From NCBI RefSeq assembly GCF_001632365.1, contig NW_024468515.1, positions 558,597 through 622,596 of the forward strand: a DNA stretch of 64,000 nt, in the 5' to 3' direction. Numbering within the stretch: the stretch's first letter is position 1; each line of letters opens with the position of its first letter. Position numbers and translations under genes: made by a program. Source of the stretch: Laetiporus sulphureus 93-53. Taxonomy: Eukaryota; Basidiomycota; Agaricomycetes; Polyporales; Laetiporaceae. Below the pieces are notes generated by a model. That model made no database searches. It saw only the letters and a program-made list of their open reading frames with translations, and was not told the DNA's origin. This document shows, in pieces, positions 45,731 to 56,583 of the stretch.

Positions 45731-46545
45731 GAGTGGCATGTCCCCTACTCGAGCTATCCGACCCGCACGAGTACCCCGACTCCGCTCCGCGCAGTGCAGT
45801 GCGCTCTCCGATGCCGTGCGGCCCTCGTCGTCCTTCCGATCACACACATCTGCACTCTCCCACCCTTGGGCGCGCGACACCCCTCTCCGGCGCACCTCCA
45901 CGCGCCCTTTCACCCTCGCTGGGGTGTGAACCCCTCTCGCCCGCGTCGCAGCTGAAGGAGGAGGGCTTCGAGGGCTCGTTCATCTTCGAGCTTGCCGTAG
46001 CCGAACGCGCTGCACGCAGGGCTCGAGAACATCTCCGACATGCCACTCTGCACAACGCATGCGCCCATGACGATGCGCAAGATGATGGGATCCTTCCGCC
46101 TTGACCTCTTCGCGATGCACAACGCCGGAATCCGCTCCGCTGCAGCGCCCGTCGGTATCGATGTCGGCCCCCCTGCGAGGAGCCGGCCATGTTTGTGTTC
46201 CAGATCAACTGCGACTATCCGCTCGTCCCTCCCTCGCCGTGCTGGTCGCACGCACGCAGCGCATCGCCGCTGAAGTGCTCGCTCCAGGAAGAGCCCGAGG
46301 AGAAGTGGGTCGCGTCAATGGATTCGGCTTCGCCGTTCAAGGCAGGCGCTGTCGCCGGCACGTGGACTGCACCGCTCATGACGCCCGCGCAGTCGCTCAA
46401 GCTCATGAGGATCAAGCTCATGAGGATCGGGGTAAAACCGGGTTCCGCAGGTAAGGAGGTTTTTCAAAGGCCTCTGCGCCTAATCGAGCCCCGCTCACCG
46501 CATGACAGGGCGGCATCGCCGCCGTACTCTAGCATGAGCGCATAG
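45731..46545 (+). pseudogene. decayed high-GC gene, unrecognised
   Basis: A GC-rich stretch reads as protein in three successive frames: a Pro/Ser-rich start and LKEEGFEGSFIFELAVAERA to about 46010, then GLENISDMPLCTTHAPM, MRKMMGSFRLDLFAMHNAGI to about 46175, then EEPAMFVFQINCDYPLVPP and EEPEEKWVASM to TAG at about 46543-46545. The joins at about 46010 and 46175 look like small frame-changing indels, because each frame is open only where it reads sensibly. A 15-bp tandem (CTCATGAGGATCAAG-type) lies near 46410. This is most simply a pseudogene of a Ser/Pro-rich, possibly regulatory protein. I cannot name the family with confidence. Confidence 0.5.
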
Positions 46546-47898
46546 GCTGGTCGTCTGTTCAAGGACGTTGGCGCGGCCCAGCGGAAGTCCTTGAAGGGAC
46601 AGAAATAGCCACGCCTTACGCTCATGCCGAGCCTGGCTTCGCCATGGCATAGGGGCCACAGCTAGCATACTCATAAGCCCTGTGCAGCAAGGAGTAACGC
46701 AGAGCCCCGCTCTTCCTCCCTTCAGGTGAGTACCCGCTAGCGTCTTGCCCTCAGAGCCCCGCTCTGACTCACCATTGCTCAGCCATAGCGTTTGTGCCGC
46801 GACTGCGAGAATCCATCCGCCCTGCCAGTACACTACGTCTCGCAGCAGCAAACGCACATTTATTCTTTTCTTTCGCTCACCCTCCCTCCTCTCCCATTTT
46901 CTCCTGTGTTCATGTAATTGTACCGTTGCTTTTCTTCTCTCTGTTCTTTTCTGTCCCTTTCTTTTCCTCGTACACTAGCCGATGTGCTCGACTTCTGCTT
47001 TAATTAATGTGAGGGCCCCGGAAAAGCCGGAAGCCCGTGTACCGCTATAGTCTTTGGCGAGATATGAGGAGGATGCGGACGTGCTCTCGTCCTCAGCGGC
47101 TCCGTCGTCGGGGTATCACGTGGCACGTTGCGCTCGAGCTGCGTAACTCTTCGCAGTCTTTCGCTCGGTACAGTCGCGACCTTCACAGCCGTCTTCACAC
47201 ACACATTCGCCACCCCCGCACAAGTCGGACGCGCATACACAGCAGCCACCCTCACATTCCCGGCACACTCAGAGCCGCATGGAAACAAAGTCATTGTGAC
47301 TATCGCACAAGTTTAATAGGTCAGGACAACGTCACTGCTTGACGATGGTGATGTTCCACAACTCGCACGTTCTGTCCGAGGACTTGTTCCGCACTTTTTG
47401 GGGCATTAATCTGCACCAGACTGCGTGTGTTCACTCAGAACAAAATGTCCGCAGAAGGAGAAAATCAAAGGAATCGACGACTTTTCACACCTTTTCGACA
47501 TAGGAATGCGTACTTTCTTTGCAGTGATTCATGTTCCTCTATTTGTGGATATATAAGTCTCAAATGATTACTCAAGCTTGATAGGATTCAATCTGACTGC
47601 AATATAACGCATACGTTTTGAGCTCTCATATCTTGCGTCGAAACTGATTTCAGATGAGCTGACTTTGTAAGAGCTGAGCGCTGAGCGCTCGCTGAGATCT
47701 GAGATTAGATCGATAGTGGGAGGGTACTAACCAGGGAAGACACCTCCTAGAATTAGGATCTTTAAGGTTTGTTATCTGCCATGCCATGCGAAGAAGGCGA
47801 AGAAGGCGAAGCACACGATGCTGCTCCCACACGACTATTATCCATCTTCTGTTGTTCTTCTCCCGCAGCCCTACCTGGTAGCCTGGTAGTGCGCGGCA
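46546..47898. other. intergenic region upstream of the first 2OG oxygenase
   Basis: A pyrimidine-rich run at 46855-46980 resembles a fungal 5' leader or 3' flank. A 62-codon plus frame at 47128-47316 (FTAVFTHTFATPAQVGRAYT) may be a decayed exon. Nothing else is supportable. Confidence 0.4.
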
Positions 47899-49367
47899 AT
47901 GGCTAGCACCGCCAACGACGCTCTGCCACCGTTCCCGGACGACGTACCCACCCATCCTCTGCCGGTCGTAGACTATGCGCGTATCAGGGCCGGCGACGAG
48001 ACGGAACGCGATAAGCTGTGGAACGCGGCTACCCAGCTAGGTTTCTGGTAGTGCGTGTCTCTTCCTGCGCCACTGGAGGTCGGTGCGATTGGTCTCATAT
48101 CGTCATCTCAGCTTGAAGAATCACGGCGTGGAAGATGAAATGAACGCACTGTTCGATCTCGGGAAAGCATTCATGGGTCTGCCGCTGGAGGAGAAGATGC
48201 AGTATGAGGAGGGAGACGATGGGATGCAATTTGGGTCAGTGTTTCTCATTCCCGGCTGACACGCTGTTCATTACTATATCCCCTCAGCTACAAAGCAGCT
48301 GGGTACCACACTGCCGATGAGCACGGAACCCTCGACGCCACTGAGTTCCTCGATATCGCCAAGGACGACGTACTGGCTTACCCGACGCCGGTTCACCGTA
48401 CCTATCCGCCGCTCGTCGCGGACGCTTTTCCGAGCATCATAATACCATTCGTGCAGAAATCGCTGGTCGTGAACCATACGCTCCTTGGCGTATTAGGTGC
48501 GAAGCTGGGGATGGCACCAGGTGTGATTGAAGCACTGCACAAGACAGAGGAACGCAGCGGATGCGTTGCCAGGGTGATCAGGACGCCTTCGAAAGAAGGT
48601 GCACCGGAGGTCTTAGAGGAGCAAGCCTTGCTTGGCGCCCACACCGACTTTGGCTCCTTGGTGAGCATCGATCCTTTGTTGCACGAAGACAAGATCTGCA
48701 TTGAATCCGAACCATAGTCATTTTTGCACAATCGCTTGGGCGGGTTGCAGGTTCTCGCACCCGGCACGGAAAATTGGCTGTACGTCAGGGTACGTTAGCA
48801 TCGTTATTGGATGGTCTTCTTCATCGAATTCTGACTTGATGACTTGACAGCCTCTTCCGGACCATGCAATCTGCAATGTCGGAGATGCGCTCAACATATT
48901 CAGTGGTGGGCTGATCCGGTTTAACATGCATCGTGTCGTGTAAGTACAGTGCCTCGGACAACTTTCATTCGAGCTAATGTGACAGCCTGCGTCTTGATCA
49001 GCGCGCCACCCAAGGCCCAGAGCGCATACGAGCGCTACTCACTCTCCTTCTTCACCCGTCCACACGACAGCGTCGTCCTGCGGCCGCTCTCCGCTGAGAG
49101 CCCAGTGGTAGCGGCTGCGGTGGCCACGGGGCAAGTCGGACTGGAAAGTCAACAAGAGGACAGGGGTACGGCAGGCGAATGGCTTGTGCGTCGCTTGCGC
49201 AACTTGCGGACGGCGAATTATCATGTGAGCCTGTTTCGAAAGCGGCACGTCGTGTCGGTCTGTTTTGCTGATCATGGCCTCGATAGGGCGTTGAGAGTTA
49301 CCGCGACCACCTTGGGACAGAGGATTATGGCAAAATAACTCAAGTAGCGACAACGGTGGCGATGTAG
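47899..49367 (+). CDS. 2-oxoglutarate/Fe(II)-dependent oxygenase, isopenicillin N synthase-like, copy 1
   Basis: ATG 47899 starts exon 1 (PFPDDVPTHPLPVVDYARI, LWNAATQLGFW). Exon 2 gives YLKNHGVEDEM with LPLEEKMQYEEGDDG. Later exons give YKAAGYHTADEHG, a long central part, and AHTDFGSL (the H-x-D iron ligands), then LHNRLGGLQVLAPG, NVGDALNIFSGG with NMHRVV (the third ligand His), then RYSLSFFTRP (the R-x-S that binds 2-oxoglutarate). The last intron joins NYH to GVESYRDHLGTEDYGKIT, ending in TAG 49365-49367. All motifs are present, so the enzyme should be active. The family hydroxylates, desaturates or cyclises small molecules; the substrate is unknown. A paralog lies at 60518-62026 on the same strand. 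Confidence 0.88.
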
Positions 49368-50369
49368 CCGTTTTGCACAGAGGAATACTCCCATTACGAT
49401 GTTTGCTCTCTCTGGCCATGATGGGACTCGGAGTCAAACAAAGACGAAGCCTTGTGCAGGTCGTGCTGTTGTGCATGAGTAGATGATGTCTTCAAAATCT
49501 CAATCGGTCAAAGAGGAAGACCGTGTACGTCGTCCAAGGCCCGAGTACGTTCATCTGACTCGGAGACAAGGCTGTAGATACAGATTCCAAAGTGAGACTC
49601 ACAGCAGGGAGGAAATGAACAAAACCTCATAGCCCACCGGGAAGGCCAAACTCGTAGCATCAGATGCCTGTGCCAGGCACTGTTACGAGGTGGCTTCAAA
49701 TTTTTATATTGCTTGCATTGCCGATGCAATTACGGGTTTCCATCCTGGTAAATGAGTTAAATGAAATTGATTGCAGATTTCAGGAAGATGGGAAGGGCAG
49801 TGGGAATACTTGTGATTTTTATCAGAGCACTGAAGCTTGGGACAAGAGTTGCTGGCATGCGCGCTTAGAGCGCCTCCCGCCTCCCGCTGACCGCCCAATC
49901 GGGAAGCTGCGTCTTCAAGTTCGGGCGCTCTCAATATTCGCGGCTCTACTAGTCTACTAGCCTTAGTAGTTGACAGTAACTTGGGGACTTGAACACCTCC
50001 TCCTCCTCTCTTACCGGATTGGTCCTCTTTATCAGGCGTCTTGAGCTCCTTTCTTCTCCGCGCTGGTTGACGCGTCTGCGGCAAAAGGTGTTTTACGCCC
50101 ACGGCTGGAGCATTTCTGCAGATGGCCTTGACTTTGGAAATGCCAAAGTCATATCCAGCAGAATTGCGCATCATCGACCTCAATGTCGATGACTTTTATT
50201 CATGTGGCAACGCTTGGTGAAGTTGTCAGAAAGAGACGCTTCATGTGGTGCCTTCACGGTATCCCCTGGGATTGCAGCTCACACGCCATCGCGGTCCTGG
50301 GAAGCAGTCTATCCGCGCACATCCATACATCTCGAGCAAAGAACCGTCCTCATCTCTCCTTGTTTCACG
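49368..50369. other. intergenic, no gene seen
   Basis: A 159-codon minus frame (49704-50183) has no domain. The stretch before 50370 is the probable promoter of the alpha/beta hydrolase. Confidence 0.4.
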
Positions 50370-51339
50370 ATGTCCAAGCCCATAACACGCGAAGTCATTG
50401 TTCAATCCTCTGACAGGACTCCCATCTGGGCCGATGCCACTGGCTCGCCCACCAACCCGGCACTCGTCCTTATACATGGACTCGCCGGTACCGCATTGGG
50501 ATTTGACAAGCAGGTGGCAGACGAGAGACTGATTGAGAAGGTGTTCGTGGTGCGCTACGAAATGCGGGGACATGGAAGGAGTGGCATGCCTCTTGAACTG
50601 GCGGATTATGCATCCAAACAGCATGCGGAAGATTTCAAGGCTGTATGCGAGGCATTTGGGGTCATCAAGCCTGTGTTGTTCGGATGGTGAGTGGCGCACA
50701 TCATGAGCTCGCACAAGCCTAAAATAGCCGCAGGAGCATTGGTGGTCAGTGGTGGCGTTGCTCCAGCAATAAGGACAGAGAAAACTCATCGCGCCTCTCG
50801 TGACAGCGGCCATCGCTGTTGACATTGCGGAGTATCTCGGACCGGAATACCTCTCTGGCGTGATCTATTGTGGAGGACCCACACTTTCGCTGTCCCTTTG
50901 CACCGTGACAATCCCCAGTTCTTGGATGCCATTCATGTCATACGTTACGTCCTCCGACGGGAACGTCGCAGCCCGCTTCGCCTCGCGTTTCGTAGAATCT
51001 TGCATTTTCGACCACGAACGGCTCCTTCCATGGCCTATCAAGTTGCAATGGATGGCCGGTTTTGGAATCCAGCCGCCAGTGGTGAGACAGCTCTCGACGG
51101 GACGCGAACAACAGGAAGGTCGCTGGAAGAGGGAGGCTCATGGGTGGCCGGTGATGCTGATCCATGGCACTGAGGACGAACATTGCATCCCGGAAGTCGT
51201 TATCGCGCAGGCGAAGGAGATTTATGACAACGTAGAGGTCCATCTTTTGGAAAGGGTCGGCCATTCGCCACATTTTGAGCGGCCAATGGAAGTGAATGCT
51301 CTGATCGTAGCTTTTATGGAGAAATTGAGGGTCCCGTAG
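50370..51339 (+). CDS. alpha/beta hydrolase
   Basis: ATG 50370 gives MSKPITREVIVQSSDRTPIW, then LVLIHGLAGTALGFDKQ (oxyanion-hole HG) and RYEMRGHGRSGMP. After two introns (50688-50735 and about 50746-50808) the nucleophile elbow GWSIGA is assembled across the joins and continues as AIAVDIAEYLGPEYLSG. The acid residue is likely in IHGTEDEHCIP and the catalytic histidine in GHSPHFERP. The stop is TAG 51337-51339. The Ser, Asp and His triad positions are all present. The family includes esterases, epoxide hydrolases and lipases; nothing here fixes the substrate. A truncated, broken copy of its second half lies at about 54225-54490. Confidence 0.85.
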
Positions 51340-52389
51340 GCGATGGTATGTATGCATCGTTCTCGGCGTCATCAACTTCTTTCGCACTCTAACACTCAAG
51401 GGACATCTCTAGGGCACTGATTGAAAGAGTCTCGATGCGTGAAAGGGAGAAGTTGACGGAGAGACTTTCCAAATCACGATGGCTTCTACCAATCATACGC
51501 ATGCAGCGATATTCGGCCTATGCGATGAGGCAGAAGTCCTTGGTCACTGTGGTATGACCTGAGGCAGTGTTGGAGGCTCTGAAATTTCCTTTGAAGTTGA
51601 GAATGTATGTCGTTCATTTCTGTGCGATCATCCGCTAATCTACTTTGGTTTCCCATTAAGAGATCGTGCAGTTAGTACGGTTCGGTGTCATTTCGCGCTT
51701 TAGTGACTCATCAGGCCCCGCAGATATTTCCTCATCACCTTGAGTAGCGTTCAGGGTCTTCGACGTTGAGACGGCACTGCCCGTATATCATTCCAGTAGT
51801 AAATATATATTGACAGTAAAAGGACAATAACACTAGGCCGCAAGCGGTATTTAGTGGATTACATGCAGATTGGCTCGATCAAAGAATTTTGATGCCGGTC
51901 TCTTCATTTGCTTGAGCTCCGGCTAGAGATCAAGTTACCGATCATAACTCGATCGTCGCACGGACACGATGCGATCTGATCGCATCGTGTCTGCTTCAAT
52001 TGTATGTAGTACAGTTTAGTACCTTGCACAGGCGAGGGCGATCGAGTCGCGCATCATCATCATTTGGTAATGATCATAGATGGACTCGCTCGCGGAATGC
52101 TCATCGAGAGCTCGAAAGAGAGAATGAAGATGTTGGAGAAATTGGAATGTGGGATATGCCGACAACGGAAGTATCCAGCACGTGTTTGGAAATGCTAAGG
52201 CAGACATCGCCTCGATCTACATCCGAATGAAACATGGGGTTCAAGATACACTGAGAATATTTCAGTGTCTAGACCTCCGGGTGTTTCGCCTTCAATCATT
52301 ATTCATAGACAATGGTGCATCCGTGCTTCTTTTCTAAAAGAAGATCGGCCAGCGCTCAACTTGAACGGCGGTACGCGTTTTATCGGGAG
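51340..52389. other. intergenic, no gene seen
   Basis: Contains a 29-nt perfect palindrome at 51963-51991 and no supportable coding frame. Confidence 0.4.
51963..51991. repeat. 29-nt perfect palindrome
   Basis: GACACGATGCGATC, a central T, then GATCGCATCGTGTC. It could be a binding site for a dimeric protein or a cruciform; nothing nearby indicates which. Confidence 0.9.
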
Positions 52390-52717
52390 AAAAAAAGCCT
52401 GCTTTGACGAATAACAATCTGCGAGAAGCCGAAGAGTGTAGTCCAAGATTTTTCACAATAAGTGCAAGGTCTATTGAGCGAGTATAATCCTGAGACGAAC
52501 AATCTGCTTCCCGATACAACATATAATGACCAGTCAACAATGATTCCTAGTTGTATAGTCATGTTATACGAGAGAATTGGAACGGTGGTTAGATCAGGTA
52601 GCCAGTAAAGTGGAAAACGACACATCCATATAATAGTACAAGATACAGCAGACATCAGTGACCTAATAAAGAGGGAGGGATAACGTCCGTGATAAAATAC
52701 GGAGTTGTCGAATTGAA

Positions 52718-53917
52718 TTACTTGCCATACTGTCGCAACAGCTCTCGCCAACTGGCGCGCTGCTCCTTGTTGATTCTCTCCACAATCAAAACATCCGTGA
52801 GACAATCGCGACCCTTGCCTTCCAGGTGGCGAACGAGCGAATCTTGCCTGCTAAGGTAATGCTTACAGCCTCCGACCATCGGCTGTCCTCCGTAGTAGAA
52901 GTTTGGCAGATCGCCCTCCTGCCGAAGACCCTTCTCGATCGCGACGTTGAGCGGCAGCCCACAACACACCCACTGCTTCGAACGATGAGACTCGATATGC
53001 CTCAGCAGATTAGATGCCTGTCCTGACCCTCGTTTGCCAATGGCAGTGGGGACGTACGCGCACTCGTTAACCGGGCACCCACGAGAGGGATCCTGCAGAG
53101 CGAGGAAAATGAGCTCGTCCGGGATCTCAGCGTTCTTGTTGCGGGATTGACACTCGTAACGTCCCGTAACTTCCGCGGTTTTACTCTTACGAGTACGGAT
53201 GGGAAGATTGGTGGTGAGAGGACGGTATCGAGCTGCAGGCGAGGGATCAGGAAAGAGAATGGATCCTTCGTCACTGTTTGTGGCATCGGAGTTAATCGCA
53301 CGCTCTCGATCATAGGTATTGGCATGAACATGGTTGGTCATATATAACGTTCCCATGGCGTGTTCCGAAGGAAATGGAATGTCGAGTGGAGGTGACATGC
53401 TAGCGGGAGTGATCAAAGAAGGGAATGCGGTAGCCGGCGGAGCCGACAGGGCCGTTCTGCCGCAAGGCATACTCAAGAGCGCGGGGTCGATGGTGGAAGG
53501 TTCCTTCGTGTCGTATACGGCGTCACGCATGCTGTATAAGGCCGTCAGTGAATTATTTCCCGCGTATTCAGTGGTTCACTGTCCATGGACGCTAGCGTTT
53601 CGTGTCCAGGCATTTGGGACAGGAAACGACATACCTGGAAGGTAGCATCAACCGATTGTTGATGTCCATACTCTTGTCTGTGTAACGAAGGCTTGAGGCC
53701 CAATCTTCATCGAGCTGCGGTGTGAAGGTATTCACTACAGGAAGCTCGGAGGTATGCGCGAGCTGTGGACCAAAAGACAGTGTAGAGACACCCGAAGTAT
53801 CACAGTCTTGCAGTAGAAAATAAGGTAGCAAGGTGCCAAGCTCATTCAAAGATGGTATACGGTCGACACGGTCAGTCGAGAGGCATCATGAGCCATGGAC
53901 ACATAGTAGTCGGACAT
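52718..53917 (-). CDS. C2H2-like zinc-finger protein, copy 3 (finger domain intact, damaged N-terminus)
   Basis: The second exon is open to the stop at 52718: MRDAVYDTKEPSTIDPALLS, an acidic Ser/Pro-rich middle, NLPIRTRKSKTAEVTGRYEC, CPVNECAYVP with LLRHIESH, WVCCGLPLNVAIEKGLRQE, YYGGQPMVGGCKHYL, SRQDSLVRHLEGKGRDCL and the tail RASWRELLRQYGK. The intron joins DINNRLMLPS to MRDAV in phase if the acceptor is near 53530. Relative to copy 2 a 4-nt deletion in a GAGG run near 53880 shifts the frame after MSDYYVSMAHDAS (ATG 53917). The full-length start is therefore lost, unless translation begins at an internal ATG. It may yield an N-truncated protein, or be a pseudogene in an early state. Confidence 0.6.
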
Positions 53918-54000
53918 GGGGAGAGCGATGTCGGATGGGATATACTTCTGGACAGCAGCTATTCTCCAGAATGAGCGTCATGGAGAGCAGGTTGCAGGGC

Positions 54001-54009
54001 ATTTATATC
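54001..54009 (-). promoter_or_regulatory. TATA box of zinc-finger copy 3
   Basis: Minus-strand CAGATATAAATGCCC, about 87 bp upstream of ATG 53917. It matches the boxes of copies 1 and 2 in sequence and spacing. Confidence 0.55.
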
Positions 54010-54224
54010 TGCGCGAGGGACGGCTTCACGGAGTGCTTGCTGGTCGCAAGCCACAAAACCTCTGTTCAGCGCCTGGCAGTTGTACAAGCTGAGTCTGAAC
54101 GGATGGAACATCCCGTGCTTCTTCGCTCGCTTTGGCTTGGGCGGTGCCAAGAGCTTCGCTGGAGCATCGTCCAAGCCAAAGCGCTAAGAGGTGACCAGGG
54201 TCTACCGCCTACAGCCATTGAAGC

Positions 54225-54490
54225 TCGGAAGGTCGTAGCTAACTTCTCCACGCGCGTCGTGAAGTCTTGCGTTTTCGACCATGAACGGCCTATCAAGTTG
54301 CAATGGATGGCCGGTTTTGGAATCCAGCTGCCAGTTGGTGAGACAGCTCGATAGGACGCGACCAACAGGAAGGTCGCTGGAAGAGGGAGGCGCACGGGTA
54401 GCTATCTGTAGCTACCGGTGATGCTGATTCGTGGGACGAGGAGGAACGTAACATTGCATCCGAAGTCCGTGATCGCGCAGGCGATATAGT
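54225..54490 (+). pseudogene. truncated alpha/beta hydrolase fragment
   Basis: The segment reads ARKVVANFSTRVVKSCVFD, HERPIKLQWMAGFGIQLPV and then breaks. It is nearly identical to 50970-51220 of the intact hydrolase (FASRFVESCIFDHER, IKLQWMAGFGIQPPV). Small deletions and a stop follow, with remnants of the WPVMLIHGTED and IPEVVIAQA region to about 54490. There is no nucleophile elbow and no start. It lies directly beyond the segmental duplication that carries zinc-finger copy 3. Confidence 0.82.
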
Positions 54491-55089
54491 ACTAGGACAT
54501 CTATATCTAGCGCCTACGGTAGCCGAGCCGTACTATGACCACTGGGGCGAAGCGCGCAACGATCAGTACTCAGTAGTCAATACATGCCAGCGTTTCGGGA
54601 ACCACAGCTATTCTCGCATTCATAACGCCGCTTCGGGTGCGTCACGGTCGCATTCGGTGCCAGTATAACACCATTCGTTCTTCCAAATTCCAGTCGCGGT
54701 GGGTTCCAACGCCTCACTGCATACTCAAAGAATGAAGTGAACACAAACAAAGCCTTCGTCGGAGCAGATATCCGTGATGCAATGGATGGTGAAACGTTGT
54801 GTCCTAGTGCTGGCCGCTGTGCAGAGTGCACAAAGCTCGCGTACCGCACGGAGAAGCTGGGCAACGCGTTCTAAGCGCCGTCACGCTGCGCGGAGCGATC
54901 ACGTGCGTCGGCCCATCAAATGGGCTGCCCACCCGATCGCGCGCGCTTACATTCCTCATCGTCTGACTTAAAGACTCGGGCACAACATCGCCTGCGTTGT
55001 GTGGCGAATCCTCCTGCGCAATAGTTAACTGTATATCTGGTGCTCATCACGACCCTGTTTCCTCAGACACGATCTCTTCACTCATCGCT
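54491..55089. other. upstream region of the F-box gene
   Basis: No gene. The frame of the F-box protein is open back to about 54997, but the first ATG in frame is 55090. Confidence 0.45.
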
Positions 55090-56583
55090 ATGCCACCCAT
55101 CGCACGCATCCCAGCCGATCTCCTGCATGACATTTTCGATCTCGTCGCTCACGCTGAAGGCGCTGGACGAAATCATAACCTCAACGGTAGCATAAATTGC
55201 ATCCCTGTCTCTCATGTATGCCGGGATTGGCGCAGTCTCTCCCTCGCATCTCCAATGCTGTGGTCCGTCCTCCACCTCGATGTACATTCAAGCGTTGCCA
55301 TGCTGCGGGAGTTCCTCGAACGGTCAAGGGACGCTCCCCTGTTCGTCAAGATGCAGGGACCTTCGAGTGTTTGGTCTTCAACAGAGGACATTATACGCAT
55401 GGCGCGTGTTCTGTCCGATCACAGCAGCCGTTTCAAAGCATTTCATGTCGTTTCGTTCCTATCGGATGACATGAAGTCCGTGCTCGCACCATTCACTTCT
55501 CCTGCGCCAAATCTGCGACAACTATCCCTGTCCGCAGCCAGTTACACCTCCAATCCTGCTATATTCACGGGATGGATGCCAATGCTGCGAGAGGTTCTCA
55601 TATGCAGTGTGTCTATGCCGTGGGTGTCCTATCAAAACCTGGTTGAGTTGGAATTATCCGATCAGGTAGCCCCCTCTCTCGAGGACCTGTTATGGTCTAT
55701 ACGGAACTCGCCATCCATAGAGATCCTATGCCTAGATCTACGCGGAGCTCTTCGCGTTGAGGACAGTGGGACTGTCTCACAGCAACAGTGTATCAACCTA
55801 CAAAACCTGCGGAAGCTTGCACTGGGATCTGCTCAGAATCCAGATGACGTTCTGAAGATCCTGGCTTGTCTGTCCTTTCCCGTAACCACGTCAGTCGATT
55901 TGCAGCTCCGGTACAGTGAAGGAGCCACCACGCAGATTGACATCCGTCAGTGTTCTCCCTCAATCGCAGAAATCACATCAGGTATCGACAAAGCGTTTCT
56001 CCAATTCGTTTCTTCCCATACGTATCGACATATCACGCTCGGGGCGCTCGACGGGCTGTACACGGTGAAATGGGAGTGGGATGTTGACGATGGTGGAGAC
56101 GTTGCAATTGACAATGTCGTGCTATCAACCATTGACTTGCCTGCGTTGCAGTCGCTGAAACTCCAAACATACGGCTTTTACGTTCGTGAAGAGACATGGC
56201 TCAACGTACTCAAACTTTTTCCAACTATCGACATGCTAGAGATCGATTTCCGGACCGTGCACCATATTGTTCCAGCCACCATTTTTTCCGTTCTCGCGGA
56301 GAATGGCAATGACGGCAAGGTCGTCTGTCCAAACCTCACGCATCTCATTGTCTCCCTCGTCGGAGACGTCGACATCCACATATGGAGTAACCTGGTAGTA
56401 TCGGTGCTCGCAAGGCAGCGACTGGGTGCGCGAAGGTTGGCTCTCCTAGATGTCACCTTCGATGGAGCGCTTCCGGCAGCTCTCATACCGCTAAACAATA
56501 TTGTTGGCCAGGTAGAAGTGCGCAAGCGCCAAAACCCTAGAGTAAAGACTACACGGTCGCTTTCAGCGCACTCTACACGTTGA
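55090..56583 (+). CDS. F-box protein with leucine-rich-like region
   Basis: A single exon of 497 codons. The N-terminus MPPIARIPADLLHDIFDLVA, then CIPVSHVCRDWRSLSLASPM and LWSVLHLD, is an F-box of the type common in basidiomycetes (P-x-LL-x-IF-x-L, VCR-W, AP-LW). F-boxes bind SKP1 in SCF ubiquitin ligases, so the protein probably recruits an unknown target. The rest has regularly spaced leucine segments (FTSPAPNLRQLSLSA, LVELELSD, LRKLALGSAQ, LPALQSLKLQT), resembling degenerate leucine-rich repeats. ATG 55090 is chosen because the in-frame extension upstream has no ATG. Such genes form large, fast-changing families in Agaricomycetes, so no specific role can be given. Confidence 0.85.
   Translation: MPPIARIPADLLHDIFDLVAHAEGAGRNHNLNGSINCIPVSHVCRDWRSLSLASPMLWSVLHLDVHSSVAMLREFLERSRDAPLFVKMQGPSSVWSSTEDIIRMARVLSDHSSRFKAFHVVSFLSDDMKSVLAPFTSPAPNLRQLSLSAASYTSNPAIFTGWMPMLREVLICSVSMPWVSYQNLVELELSDQVAPSLEDLLWSIRNSPSIEILCLDLRGALRVEDSGTVSQQQCINLQNLRKLALGSAQNPDDVLKILACLSFPVTTSVDLQLRYSEGATTQIDIRQCSPSIAEITSGIDKAFLQFVSSHTYRHITLGALDGLYTVKWEWDVDDGGDVAIDNVVLSTIDLPALQSLKLQTYGFYVREETWLNVLKLFPTIDMLEIDFRTVHHIVPATIFSVLAENGNDGKVVCPNLTHLIVSLVGDVDIHIWSNLVVSVLARQRLGARRLALLDVTFDGALPAALIPLNNIVGQVEVRKRQNPRVKTTRSLSAHSTR

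Larger units (their letters stand above)
52390..54062 (-). repeat. segmental duplication, right copy (pairs with about 43791-45478)
   Basis: Includes zinc-finger copy 3 with its 3' flank and promoter. It aligns in the same orientation with the block around copy 2 and ends near the sequence CGCAAGCCACAAAA. Confidence 0.85.

Noticed and set aside
52718..53530. Standard C2H2 transcription factor of a named fungal family
   Set aside because: The first finger fits C2H2, but the second half does not match a family I can name, so no symbol was given.
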